Source: Artemia franciscana (taxonomy: Eukaryota > Arthropoda > Branchiopoda > Anostraca > Artemiidae). From it: a DNA stretch of 64,000 nt. Where the stretch lies: assembly GCF_032884065.1 (NCBI RefSeq), contig NC_088880.1:32763298-32827297 (forward strand), read 5' to 3'. Shown here in pieces: positions 12,100 to 24,300 of the stretch. The notes below the pieces were generated by a model. The model made no database searches. It worked only from the letters and a program-made list of their open reading frames with translations, and had not been told where the DNA came from. Numbering within the stretch: position 1 is the first letter of the stretch; each line of letters begins with the position of its first letter. The translations under genes were made by a program, and so were the position numbers.

Positions 12100-12357
12100 T
12101 TAATAAATTTTGCCAGCAATATATCCTAATAAAACTGCAACTAAAACAAAAATGATGGTGGTATAGGTCATTGGTTCGGCGATGGGCTGCGCATGAGCGC
12201 GGGCAAAGTTGTCCGCTTTGCTTTCACCAATAGAAGCTGCCCTGTTCATTCTTATACTCTCCTCCCTTAGTTTCAAATTGTCTTGGGTCATACGGGCAAT
12301 ATCTTCACGCAAGCGATTAATTTCTTCAACTGCTCTTTGATCAGCTTCCAGCAATTT
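12100..12357 (-). CDS. Vap33: VAP coding exon 5 (coiled coil and membrane anchor)
   Basis: Starts KLLEADQRAVEEINRLRED after acceptor CTATTTCAG; a heptad-rich helix runs to LREESIRM. A hydrophilic stretch (GESKADNFARAHAQPIAEP) leads to the tail anchor MTYTTIIFVLVAVLLGYIAG and the last residues KIY, then TAA. The tail anchor fits post-translational insertion into the ER membrane. Confidence 0.95.
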   Translation of the reverse strand, partial: KLLEADQRAVEEINRLREDIARMTQDNLKLREESIRMNRAASIGESKADNFARAHAQPIAEPMTYTTIIFVLVAVLLGYIAGKIY

Positions 12358-15300
12358 CTGAAATAGAAAAATCAATATATAGTTAAGATTAAACAGGACC
12401 ACATTTTGAATTAAAATCAAGTAGTTGTGGGCATCAAGCCATGGCTAATTGTAGAAAAAGCCAAGACAGATAGTCCGATTTATTGAGAGGCAAATCTGAC
12501 ATTAGCCCTTATTAGGATTGTATAAAAATGGTCAGTTCATTTGTTAATAGTAAGTCTATCTATCATCCCTCCATGGAAACTGAACAGATTACATAGAGAC
12601 CAAGATCTTTTAATTAGTTACATGAATAGTTTTCTTTTTTAGATTCAGAAACGAAGTGAACATAACAAAGGGCCATCCACTTCCCGCGGCCAGGTGTACT
12701 TGTTCTTACTCATTTGCACTTGTAGCCGCATTCAGGTTCATCATGGCTACCAGCAGACGACGACAAGTTCTTAGAACATCATGTGTACCACACAGTCCCA
12801 CCCAGTCTGGGACAGTTCCAGTACGCGTGGTACATTTTCACCACGCTTGGAACACGCAGTCAGCAATGCCTCGGAATATCACCCAAAAAAAAAGTCGAAA
12901 GTCCATAAAAAACTCACCATTAGAACAAAAACGCAAAGTTTAACTATCAAAGCCTAAATAAACGTAACAGTTGAATTCATAATTATATACATTATTTTTC
13001 CTTTTGCTTCCCATTTGGGCATGTTTGAGCACCCAAGATCACACTCTTATTCAGAGAGAGGGAGGGGGGGATAAATTCATCACAATAGTAAAACAAGCCC
13101 ATAAAAACTGAACTTTAAGGAAACTATTGGAAAATTGCATAGAATATTAAAGTACGAGAATATTATTTAGCTATAGAAGAAGAACCAAAAAAGGGTTCCA
13201 TTTGCTGAAAGGGCTATATATGTACATTTACTGGTTTGCATGCAATATTCCTGATTTTTCCTTTTTAAGCAAAATCTACTGTACCTTTGTCGATAGAGGA
13301 GAGGACTCGGAAGGTATATCTATAAATTAAATATCACGTTAACATAGATTATTATAGTTGTATTAGGGCTGATGGATTTTCTAAAAATAATTCTCACTTA
13401 TTTTACATTTAAACATTTAAAGTCGTTTAAAGTTTAATTTTATTTAATTTTAATTTTTTTGAAGTTTAATTTAATTTAATAACGGTATCCACGACATACA
13501 TTTCCCCTTTACTGATTGATCAGATCATTGATATCAGTCATAGATCTTATGCTAGTGATATTATTTTGTTGGTTAAAGATTTTGATTCACGTCAAACTGT
13601 TGGAAATGAGCCTGACTCAGAAGGTATATCTATAAATTCAATATCACGTTAACGTTGATTATTATATTTCGATAGATACATCAGGAAGCTTCACACTTAA
13701 CTTGGATAGAAAAAAAAAAGAAAAATAATGTATGTTAAAGACAAAAATTTTTATAGGACAAAAATTCCAGCATTTATACCCTAGAAATCCTTTCCGGAAT
13801 AAGTCGGACTAAGAAGAAGCTAAATATCCATGTACATTGTTGTTTGTTTTTTTAAATAAAGCTAATATATAGCCTCCTAGACTGGATTTTCTAAACCATA
13901 TACAGTGATATAACAGTGTTGCATACAACAGTAGGGGCATAATTCTGGAAGAGCAATAAAAAAAAAACTGATCAGTTACTAGACACTGGTAACCTGTTGA
14001 TTCCCAGTTAGCGTTGACAGACCCACAATAAAAAAATTGTGATCTCTTTGTCTGCAATGCAGGTCACAGACAAGGGATCCAAACAATTCAATATAGCCAA
14101 GCGTTGTATTCTTGAATACAGGAATAAATCCAGGAAAGGTACAAGGATTTTATTATTTATTACAATCCACTGTCTCTGGCACAAAAAAATTAATTTCGAA
14201 GTCACAATTTTTTAATTCATTCAAACTGCAAAGGGAAACACCCTCTATCTTTTGTGCAGGTGTGGTGGTGTGGCCTGGAAATTTATCGGAGATATACTTT
14301 TGCCCTTGCACGGCTGAAAAAAAAACTGATGGTCAGAAGCTCAAACTGTGATTTAGCTGCCAAGCACGTGCAGCAAATTGCAACACTGAATTAAATTTCA
14401 ATATTTTATCGATGGAAAAAAAATTGACTGATGAAATCAAACTTCGTCTTCGGATACAAAAATATTACCAGACAGGCGGAGTCCGTCCGTTCAAAGTGAT
14501 CAAAGGCTTGAAAGAGTAATTAGAGAAAAGCCAAGACAGATAGTCTCTGTAAGAGTCAAAGCTACCAAAATCTATTCAGAGTTTCATAAAAACGATTATT
14601 TTCACTTCTTCATGATAGTCTATCAATCATACAGAGAGAGAGCTGGAATTCATTCCAGTACCATCAAGTGGATTAAAGTCCTATACGTCTCCCTATTCCT
14701 CGCTTTCAGCGGCAATGACAAGGTTTTATATTAAATGAAATTCAAACAGATGTTTCAATGAAAATTGAAAATAATAATAAAAGTTGTTTCTAAACACTGT
14801 TTTTCTTTGCATAAACGTAGAAAAAATGTGTGACAGGGACTGAGGAGTCTCAAGAATCTGTTTGCATGGCGACAATGCATTACTATAGCTCTGCTTTCAG
14901 GCACCAGGTTTGAAGCATGTTTTGAGCGAGTTTGACAACAATCGTTTTCAAGTTCTCCGCCAAAATTTAAAGCGTTTCCATCTTACGAGTTCCAAGCGTA
15001 TGGGACTAGGGTTCTTCAAAATTGTAATGTATCACAATAGCACGGTTGAACATGGGTTCTGAAAAGACCCAAACCCGTGTTGAACACAGGACTCATGTTG
15101 AACACAGAAAAAAAATTAATTAATGTTTCGACATAAATTCTATTTTAAAATAACAAAATTTCCCTTTCTTGAATCCATTAATGAATTAAGGGCAAATTCG
15201 AATTCAATGGCCCTTATGTTACAGGAGTCGTTCATGAAAACCGGTGTAAAAAGTCAAACTTTAGCGTAAACGTAAAATGCGCAAAATTTTCCATAGGTAT

Positions 15301-18300
15301 TTTTTTCGTTTGTCTCTGTTTGTACTTTTTTCTGTATGTCTGAAACCGTTTCAGGTCCAAAAGATATCTCTCCTAGAAATACAGTGGCAAAGAAATGTTT
15401 TTCTGTGTGTATGTTTCGGCCACAATACGGCATTATTACATCTTAGCCATACTAAAAAAATTTTTATATTTAACTTTTGATTATACAATTAAAAAGAAGA
15501 AAGAAAGTGAATTTGATATACATGAAATTGACCTACTTTAACACGCTCCAAATACTATTAGGATACTATAAATTTTAAAAAGGGGCAAGCTTTGGAATAT
15601 GCTTTATTTTTGGATATGCGCATTAGTCGATTTAAATATGAACGACATATTGGGCAGCTCTGTTCACAACCGATTGATATTTAATGGAAATAAAATTGAT
15701 AACAATGCATTGAAATTAATTTATTTTTTGAGTAATTAAGTAATAACAAGAAAGATCGGAAAAATGTGAAGCTTTCGAATGTGAACAATTTCAAAGCATG
15801 AAATGTTGAATAGTCAAATGACATATTCTAATATAATATTTAAACCTCTGACCCCCTATTGTAGAAGACTTGATGGCTTTGTTAGCAGCGCTGAAAAATA
15901 AATAATAACTACTACTACTGCTACTACAACAAGAAAGCTTGAAAATAAAAGTAGTCAAGTGACATATTCTAATATATATTCTTTTATTTCCCACTTTAAC
16001 CTCCGATACACTATTGTAGAGATAGATGGCTTTGTTAGTCATAAAAAAAAATTATGTGTGGTTATTTTACGTGTGTGCTACAAGGGTTTAAATTTTTTTA
16101 AGGTAGGTTTTTTTTTATTTTTGTGTTGTATTGTAGATGGCTTTGTTAGTAGCTCTCGAAAATAAATCATTGCTACTATTGCACTCTACACTATTGTAGA
16201 GGTCCCGATGGCTTTGTTAGTAGCTCTCGAAAATAAATCGTAGCTACTATTGCACTCTACACTATTGTAGAGGTCCCGATGGCTTTGTTAGTAGCTCTCG
16301 AAAATAAATCGTAGCTACTATTACACTCTACACTATTGTAGAGGTCCCGGTGGCTTTGTTAGTAGCTCTCGAAAATAAATCGTAGCTACTATTGCACTCT
16401 ACACTATTGTAGAGGTCCCGATGGCTTTGTTAGTAGCTCTCGAAAATAAATCTTGGCTACTATTGCATTCTACACTATTGTAGAGGTCCCGATGGCTTTG
16501 TTAGTAGCTCTCGAAAATAAATCGTAGCTACTATTACACTCTACACTATTGTAGAGGTCCCGGTGGCTTTGTTAGTAGCTCTCGAAAATAAATCATTGCT
16601 ACTATTGCACTCTACACTATTGTAGAGGTCCCAATGGCTTTGTTAGTAGCTCTTGAAAATAAATCGTAGCTACTATTGCACTCTACACTATTGTAGAGGT
16701 CCCGATGGCTTTGTTAGTAGCTCTCGAAAATAAATCTTGGCTACTATTGCACTCTACACTATTGTAGAGGTCCCGATGGCTTTGTTAGTAGCTCTCGAAA
16801 ATAAATCATTGCTACTACTGCACTTTACACTATTGTAGAGGTCCCGATGGCTTTGTTAGTAGCTCTCGAAAATATATCATTGCTACTATTCACTCTACAC
16901 TAATTGTAGAGGTCCCGATGGCTTTGTTAGTAGCTCTCGAAAATAAATCATTGCTACTATTGCACTCTACACTATTGTAGAGGTCCCGATGGCTTTGTTA
17001 GTAGCTCTCGAGAATAAATCGTAGCTACTATTGCACTCTACACTATTGTAGAGGTCCCGATGGCTTTGTTAGTAGCTCTCGAAAATAAATCGTAGCTACT
17101 ATTGCACTCTACACTATTGTAGAGGTCCCAATGGCTTTGTTAGTAGCTCTCGAAAATAAATCATTGCTACTATTGCACTCTACACAATTGTAGAGGTCCC
17201 GATGGTTTTGTTAGTAGCTCTCGAAAATAAATCATTGCTACTATTGCACTCTACACTATTGTAGAGGTCCCGATGGCTTTGTTACTAGCTCTCGAAAATA
17301 AATCGCAGCTACTATTGCACTCTACACTATTGTAGAGGTCCCAATGGCTTTGTTAGTAGCTCTCGAAAATATATCATTGCTACTATTCACTCTACACTAA
17401 TTGTAGAGGTCCCGATGGCTTTGTTAGTAGCTCTCGAAAATAAATCGTAGCTACTATTGCACTCTATACTATTGTAGAGGTCCCGATGGCTTTGTTAGTA
17501 GCTCTCGAAAATAAATCATTGCTACTATTGCACTCTACACTATTGTAGAGGTCCCGATGGCTTTGTTAGTAGCTCTCGAAAATGAATCATTGCTACTATT
17601 GCAGAAAAGCTTGAAAGAATGTAAAAGCTTGAAAAGTTAAATAATATATTCTAACATATATTCTGTTATATCTGATTTCAACTTCTGACTAGACTTCTCA
17701 CTAAACTTTAAAAGGCTACAGATGCAAAAATTGCACGACCAACTTATGAATATAGGAATGGCACCATGAATCGCCCCCAGTTTTAAGCACCATGAGACTT
17801 AAAATTCATCAAATAAAATCAAAACAACACCAGTCTTTAAAGCAAAGTACATTCAAACCTTTTCAATCTGTGGACTAGATTGCTTGAGTTCAGTCTGAGT
17901 CCTTGGAGGGGTAGCATCTGGTTGCTCAATAGCAGCACCAAGTTCAGGACTCTTTTTTGGTACGATTCCTTCTACGTGAGGAGGGAGGTCCAAAATACAC
18001 TTCAATTTCCAATCATGTATGTCCTCTGGTGCAACTTCCTTCCACTGGAAAACGCAAAAAATATTTAAAATGTTACCAATTAAATGTAGATAAATAAAGA
18101 ATTATTTAAGGAGAAATTTTCAAAGAAACGAAAGGTGCTAATAAGATTTGATTGTTCGAATTTGTTAGGTGAAAACCAACGCAACCAGAAATATGTTTAA
18201 AAATTAGGAAAAATTAGAAATTAAATTCGGTTGAGGATGACCTCAATATGTAATATGTGGTCCACTGGAAAACGCAAAAATATTTAAAATTTTACCAATT

Positions 18301-21300
18301 AAATTTAGAAAAGTAAAAATTTATTTAAAAATATAAAAGTAATAAAATGGAGAAATTTTCAAAGAACCAAAAGGTACCAACAAAATTTGATTGTTCGAAT
18401 TGGTTAGGTGGAAACCAACGCAACCATACATATTTTTAAAAATTAGAAAAAATTAGAAATTAAATTCGGTTGAGGATGACCTCAATATGTAATATGTGGT
18501 CCACTGGAAAACGCAAAAATATTTAAAATTTTAACCAATTAAATTTAGAAAAGTAAAAAATTATTTAAAAATATAAAAGTAATAAAATGGAGAAATTTTC
18601 AAAGAACCAAAATGGACTAACAAAATTTGATTGTTCGAATTTTTTAGGTGGAAACCAATGCAACCATACTTATTTTTAAAAATTAAGGAAAATTAGAACT
18701 TAAATTCGGTTGAGGATGACCTCAATATGTAATATGTGGTCCACTGGAAAACGCATAAAATATTTAAAATTTTAACCAATTAATTGTAGAAAAAAAAATT
18801 ATTTAAAAATAAAAATATAAGGTAACAAAATGGAGAAATTTTCGAAGAACCGAAAGGTGCTAACAAAATTTGATTGTTCGAATTTGTTAGGCGGAAAGTT
18901 AAATTCGAATTGGGATCACCTCTATATGTAATTATGTGGTTTTTGGCAGTAGCAGGTGCTGAATTGAAGAAAAAAGGAAACATGATTGAATAAAAACAGT
19001 ATAAAATAAGCTAAAAACACAGCACTAGAGAGCTTAAGAAGGTGTAGCTTACATTTGAAGGTTTAGTTGTCTTTGAAAATCAACATGTTGTTCATGTTTG
19101 AATCTTTACGAAAAAAAGCGTTGTTAGAATTAACTAATGCTTATTTTCTTTCAAGCTAAAACACGGCAAAACTGATGTAAGTGTTGTTTTGCCCCAAAAG
19201 CTTCATAACTTTGAAACAATCACAAGAAAGATATTGGAAAAAAACTGGTGGAATAAAACTAAGATGGGTCCCGGTAACAAGAAAGTGTTTATATTTCAAT
19301 GTCCTTGGTATATCATTTTCTTACTCGTAAGTATTATATTGCTTTTCTTCTTTCTCGATGAAAAAAAAAAAAAAAAACACACACTAGGGATTTCCTCTCT
19401 TCTCATTCTATAAACAGTAAAGGAAATTAATTTTATATAATAAGGTCATTTTCACCATCTGCCTAATGCCCCATTCACAATGAGATTTTACTAATACCGA
19501 GATTTATCTAGTTTTAATTTAAGTTGCTCAAAACTTCCGTGGATTTTTCGAGCTGATCAGAAAATTCTGATTGGCTCAAATTAGCGCCAGCTAAATCTCG
19601 GTATTAGTAAAATGTCATTGCAAGTGGGCCTTAAAGCAATTTTCTCTTTACATTAATTTCAATAATATATTTGAAGTCTTCAATTAGAAAAAAAACACAA
19701 AACAATTTTTTCCCATTTTTCCACTCTCTCTCTTAAATGGATTTTGTTTAACATAGCTTTTGGAATGCAACAACCCACAGTTGGGTACTTACCACCTTTT
19801 CTAAATTCCTCATTCCCTCATAGTCTAACATAACTTTTGGAATGCAAACACCCATAGTTGAATGCTTACTTTGTTATCTAAATTAGTTATTTTGTCATAG
19901 CTCAACATAGATTTGGGAAACACCCACAGTTAAGTTCTTACCACGTTGTCTAAATTGGACAGCCCATCATAGCTTAACATAGCTCTTAGAATGCAACTAC
20001 CCACAGTTGAGTACTTACCACGTTGTCCAAATTACCAAGTTACCAAATTACCTTCAGAAGTACTTACCACGTTGTCTAAATTGATCATTCCCTCTGGAAC
20101 TGCAACAGAAAGCACTTGAAACTTGTGTTTTCCTCTTTCAGCTGGATCGTTAATATCAAAAGGCTGCAGACTTACTGGAATAAGGAAAAACCAATTAAAG
20201 CTACTGAATCACACTTTCCTGCACAATCACATGACTGAACAGGAGAAGAGATTCCAGGGGAACCAGGACATAAGGACATTGATGCTGTGGACTTCTTTTC
20301 AGTTTTTCAGACAAAATCAGTTCATATAAACTATTTTTACTTTCACCCTACAATAAAAACTGATCTAAGATACCAAGGCAAAAGTGGTGACTGAAATTAA
20401 AACATATTCAACAGCAAATTCAAAGCTACGCCACTTGAAGATAAATTAGAAGATATAAATTAACTTAATAAGATGCTGGTTAAGTTTCAACCACGATGAA
20501 GGCCAAAATGCATTGGAGAAATTACCCACCACCCTGATTACGATATGATCTAAATAATATCATATTTTTAGACAATTAATCATGTCCAGAATTTTCTTTA
20601 TCCATCCCTTCTTTTCCGAGATTTCCGAATTCAGATTGTTTTATTCAATTCATATTTGTCATTTCATAATTTTAAATTTTTATTTGATTTTTGAATTTGT
20701 TTTCTTATTGCTGAACTAGTCTTGATGTTTGAAATTAATGCACTGTTGCAGATATCTGTTAGAGACTGAAAGTAAGGAGGAGCATTAAAAATTAGAACAA
20801 ACAATAATTATTCTGTATATGAGGGGACTACCCTTCCTCATCCCTTGCTCTTTACACCAAAGCCTTACAGTTCTTTAAAAATATTTCTCATAAAAATTCA
20901 ATGGCCCTATTATTTCAGGAGTTGTTCTTAGAGAATCAGGGCATAAAGTCAAAAGTTGGTGTAAAAACAACTTTCTTACGAACAAATCTTACGATTTGTA
21001 AGTATATCAATTGCAACAATCAATATACAGAATTTGAAAAGCTTTCTATTTGGTGAAGACTTATTGTGTTCTGCCAATTTTTAATCCAACTCCCGACTAG
21101 GATCAGAGATCATCAATTATTTTATTAACATGGAACAAAAATACACTTACGAACAAAATCTAATTTCTTAAAATTCGGCAACAAGGAACAGATATCAGTC
21201 AAAAAATTAATCATCATTGAATATAATCACAACATGAAAAGCAACCCCAATTTTTTCAGTAGTCCACTCAGAATTTGACCAATCAAACTACTGCAATACA

Positions 21301-24300
21301 TATTATAGAGAAATAGCTCTTATCTAGTGTGCAGTTTTGTTTTAAGGACGTTCAATACCAAATATATCATTTGCAAGTCTCAGCATTGGCTGACTGTCTC
21401 AAAGACAAACAGCCTATTAGCCAAGTTTTCTCAGCACCACAGTGAACTTCCAAAGCAATTTTGGTACAAATTGATAGGAAATCTTAGATGAGTCAACAGT
21501 TCAAAAAGCTAACAAGAGACTAAATTAAAAGAAAGGAAGCCTAAAAATCTCTTACTAATTGCTATGCAAAACGCTGTCTAATCAATGTACCTACAGCATA
21601 AAAAATGTGGATCCTGTATGCACAAAGATTTCAATCAAGGCAGTTAGCACAACAGGAAACTTCAAAAGCTGTCAAATTATTCAATTAGACTTCTTTTGAG
21701 CTAATTTGTAATAATTTCCAAGCAGATATACTAGAATATTCTTAGAAAATGCACTTTTCTCAACTTAAAAAAAAAAATTCTGCTCCATTAAATAAAAAAA
21801 AAACAAAGTTTATACTTTCTAATTATTTAAGTTTCATTAAACCTGAAGATCCCCATCTCTGGCACAAAACTGGAGAAGTTAAATGGTTTTTCTAAGATTT
21901 CCAGGCAAATAGGTGTTGGCTTGTCAGGTTGGATCTTTTATCTAAGCTATACTAGTTATGGGAAGACCCCCCTCCCAATTGATTCTGAATAGTTTGACCA
22001 CACAAACTAAAACGTTTTGATGGATGCAATCAGATGGATCGTCAACATATCAAACAACCTAAAGCATTTGTCTAAGAGTAATGACATTCTACCAATAGAA
22101 GACCTTGGTAGTATAGTGGTAAGCATCCCTGCCTGTCACACAGGAGACTAGGGTTCAATTCCCTACTGGGGGAGGATATTTTTTCTCTCTCTAAGGATAT
22201 TTCTCTTAGTGCCATTTTCAGGCAGAGATAAGAGATCTCTGCCTGAAAATGAAAATCTACCTTTTGCTAGTGACCAAGTAAGTTCTCCATAAACCCTCCT
22301 CAGCTCCAACTTATCAGCTTTATTTAATATAATTCTACCAATTGAAGAATTTATTTCAGGAGGAGGCACATATTTGTGAAAATAGCAAAAAGATTCTGTT
22401 TAAATGTAACATAGACAAAATTTTTGGAAACTCATGTAAACACAGAAAATAGGGAAAATGATACCCCTCCCCACATGAAAAAACCCAATCACAATATTTC
22501 TGTCAAGTTGTTGTTAAAAATCGATAGCAAGAAATAGACATAATAGCAGCAAAATACAACTTACCCAAAATGGTAACAGAGCTATTAGCTTCCAAAACAC
22601 CAGTTGTGGGCTTTACACAGTATTTCCTTGGGGCAGTAGTTTTCACTTTGAAACATACACGTTTTTCAGTCTTATTGGATATTACCATTGTTGCAGTTGA
22701 TGGGCCATTGAAAGGTCCTGCAAAACCAAGATTTGTTTACATAGCAATTAGATAAACTCACAGAAAAATTATCTGAAATAAATTATTATATTATATGTAT
22801 TATTAATCACTATTAATAGATTAACCAGCACACCTTTATTAGATACAATCTGGATATAATCTCATTATACAGTAAGACTCAATCGTGATTCCCTATGGAC
22901 TTCTCTTAATCAACCTTGAACTTGCATGTTCTGAGTGAAAATTCCCTTGGGAACTTTGATTAAGAATTAACCTGAGTGATTTCCCTAGAGTCATTTAGTA
23001 TCCGATTGTTTTGATCTATTTACTTTTGACATTTTTGCAATTTGAACTTGGTGTACTCAGTAGCGATATTTATTATGGATCCGGAGCAGTGTGGTATCTG
23101 TTTAAAAAGAATTACAAGCAAAACAGGCGGCGTGCAGTGTATCAAATGTAATAAATGGTCTCATTTTAGTTGTGGAAAAACTAAATACTCTAATGACTTG
23201 AAGAAGACCTTTGTGTGCGTAATTTGTACAGAAAAAGATTCCCCTAAGACTTTTACTCTGAAAAAACTGAGATCGAAAAATAATAGTCCGAAACAGCAAA
23301 GTAACAACGATAAAATCCAGGATCAACTTCTAAAGAGCACTATCTTCCCAGTAGAAAACTTGTCATCTAAATCTCCAGGCATTCCTGGCGGTGCACTGAG
23401 AATTATGGATACTACAGAAAATATCACCGAGGAAAGAATCGATACTATAGAAAATATCACCGAGGAAAGAAATGACTACTCAGGTCCTGATCTGAGCTGC
23501 CTCTTATGTGACGAACCGACAAAAGACAGCCCTTCGTTTGATTGTCACCTTTGCTTACACCGCATGCATGCGGCCTGCGCTGCAATTGATGCAGACATAG
23601 TTCTTGCTCTGCAGAAACCCTCGGGACGTTTCTTTCTTTTTACCTGTGAGAAGTGCTTAAACCAGGGTAATATAACCAGCTCTAAAGTTCTCAGTAATAA
23701 TGTATCTGTTCAATGCAGTAGCTTTGTTACTAGTCAAACAACACAAACCGACCTAGAGTATTCTCAGTCTCCGCATACAGATAAAGAGGGTGTTACAACA
23801 GATCATATTCCCGAACGACGTGTCTGCAGATTTCACATAAGGCGAGGCTGTAGAAAGGCGGAGAATTGCACGTTTCTCCATATTTGCTTGGATTATTTCA
23901 AAGGCATCTGCCGTGATGAGTGTTGTATTCTGCCTCACAGATCTTTGTGTAAAAAATTTGCTCATGGCCTTTGTTTCATGAACTGTTGTCCTAATGTGCA
24001 TCTCACTTCCCCCAGAAGGAAAAAGCTACGTTCCAATACTGAATTGCGAAGTTCAAAAAACGGGGAGCGAAAAATTCCACCTCTGTTAAAACATGGTTGC
24101 CAAAGACAACAGTTTACAGTCCCACTTATGAGTTTGAAGCTAAAACCACCTGTCTTAAATCAGCCAATGCAGATCCCTCCCCCCTCATACCAACCACTCC
24201 TCGTGAAAACTTGGAGAAACTGGCAAGAACCAACATCTGCCAGCCTTCCGACAATATATCCAGTACTAACAACCAACCAATTTGGAATTTCAAAGAAATC

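Noticed and set aside
12656-12943. 95-codon open frame in VAP intron 4
   Set aside because: No domain, no splice context and a composition rich in Arg/Ser/His that does not look conserved; no support for a gene.
13311-13668. Short LTR pair
   Set aside because: The 45-bp direct repeats lack TG..CA ends, a primer-binding site or any coding part between them.
16130-17600. CRISPR-like regular array
   Set aside because: The units are contiguous 71-bp repeats without unique spacers, in a eukaryotic intron: a minisatellite.
19189-19413. 74-codon ORF with hydrophobic end
   Set aside because: Ends in a Lys run from poly(A) and lies in a VAP intron on the opposite strand; no homology seen.
22102-22173. 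tRNA-Asp gene
   Set aside because: Anticodon arm and boxes are present, but the acceptor stem is poor and the sequence is the head of a longer element with its own target-site duplication.
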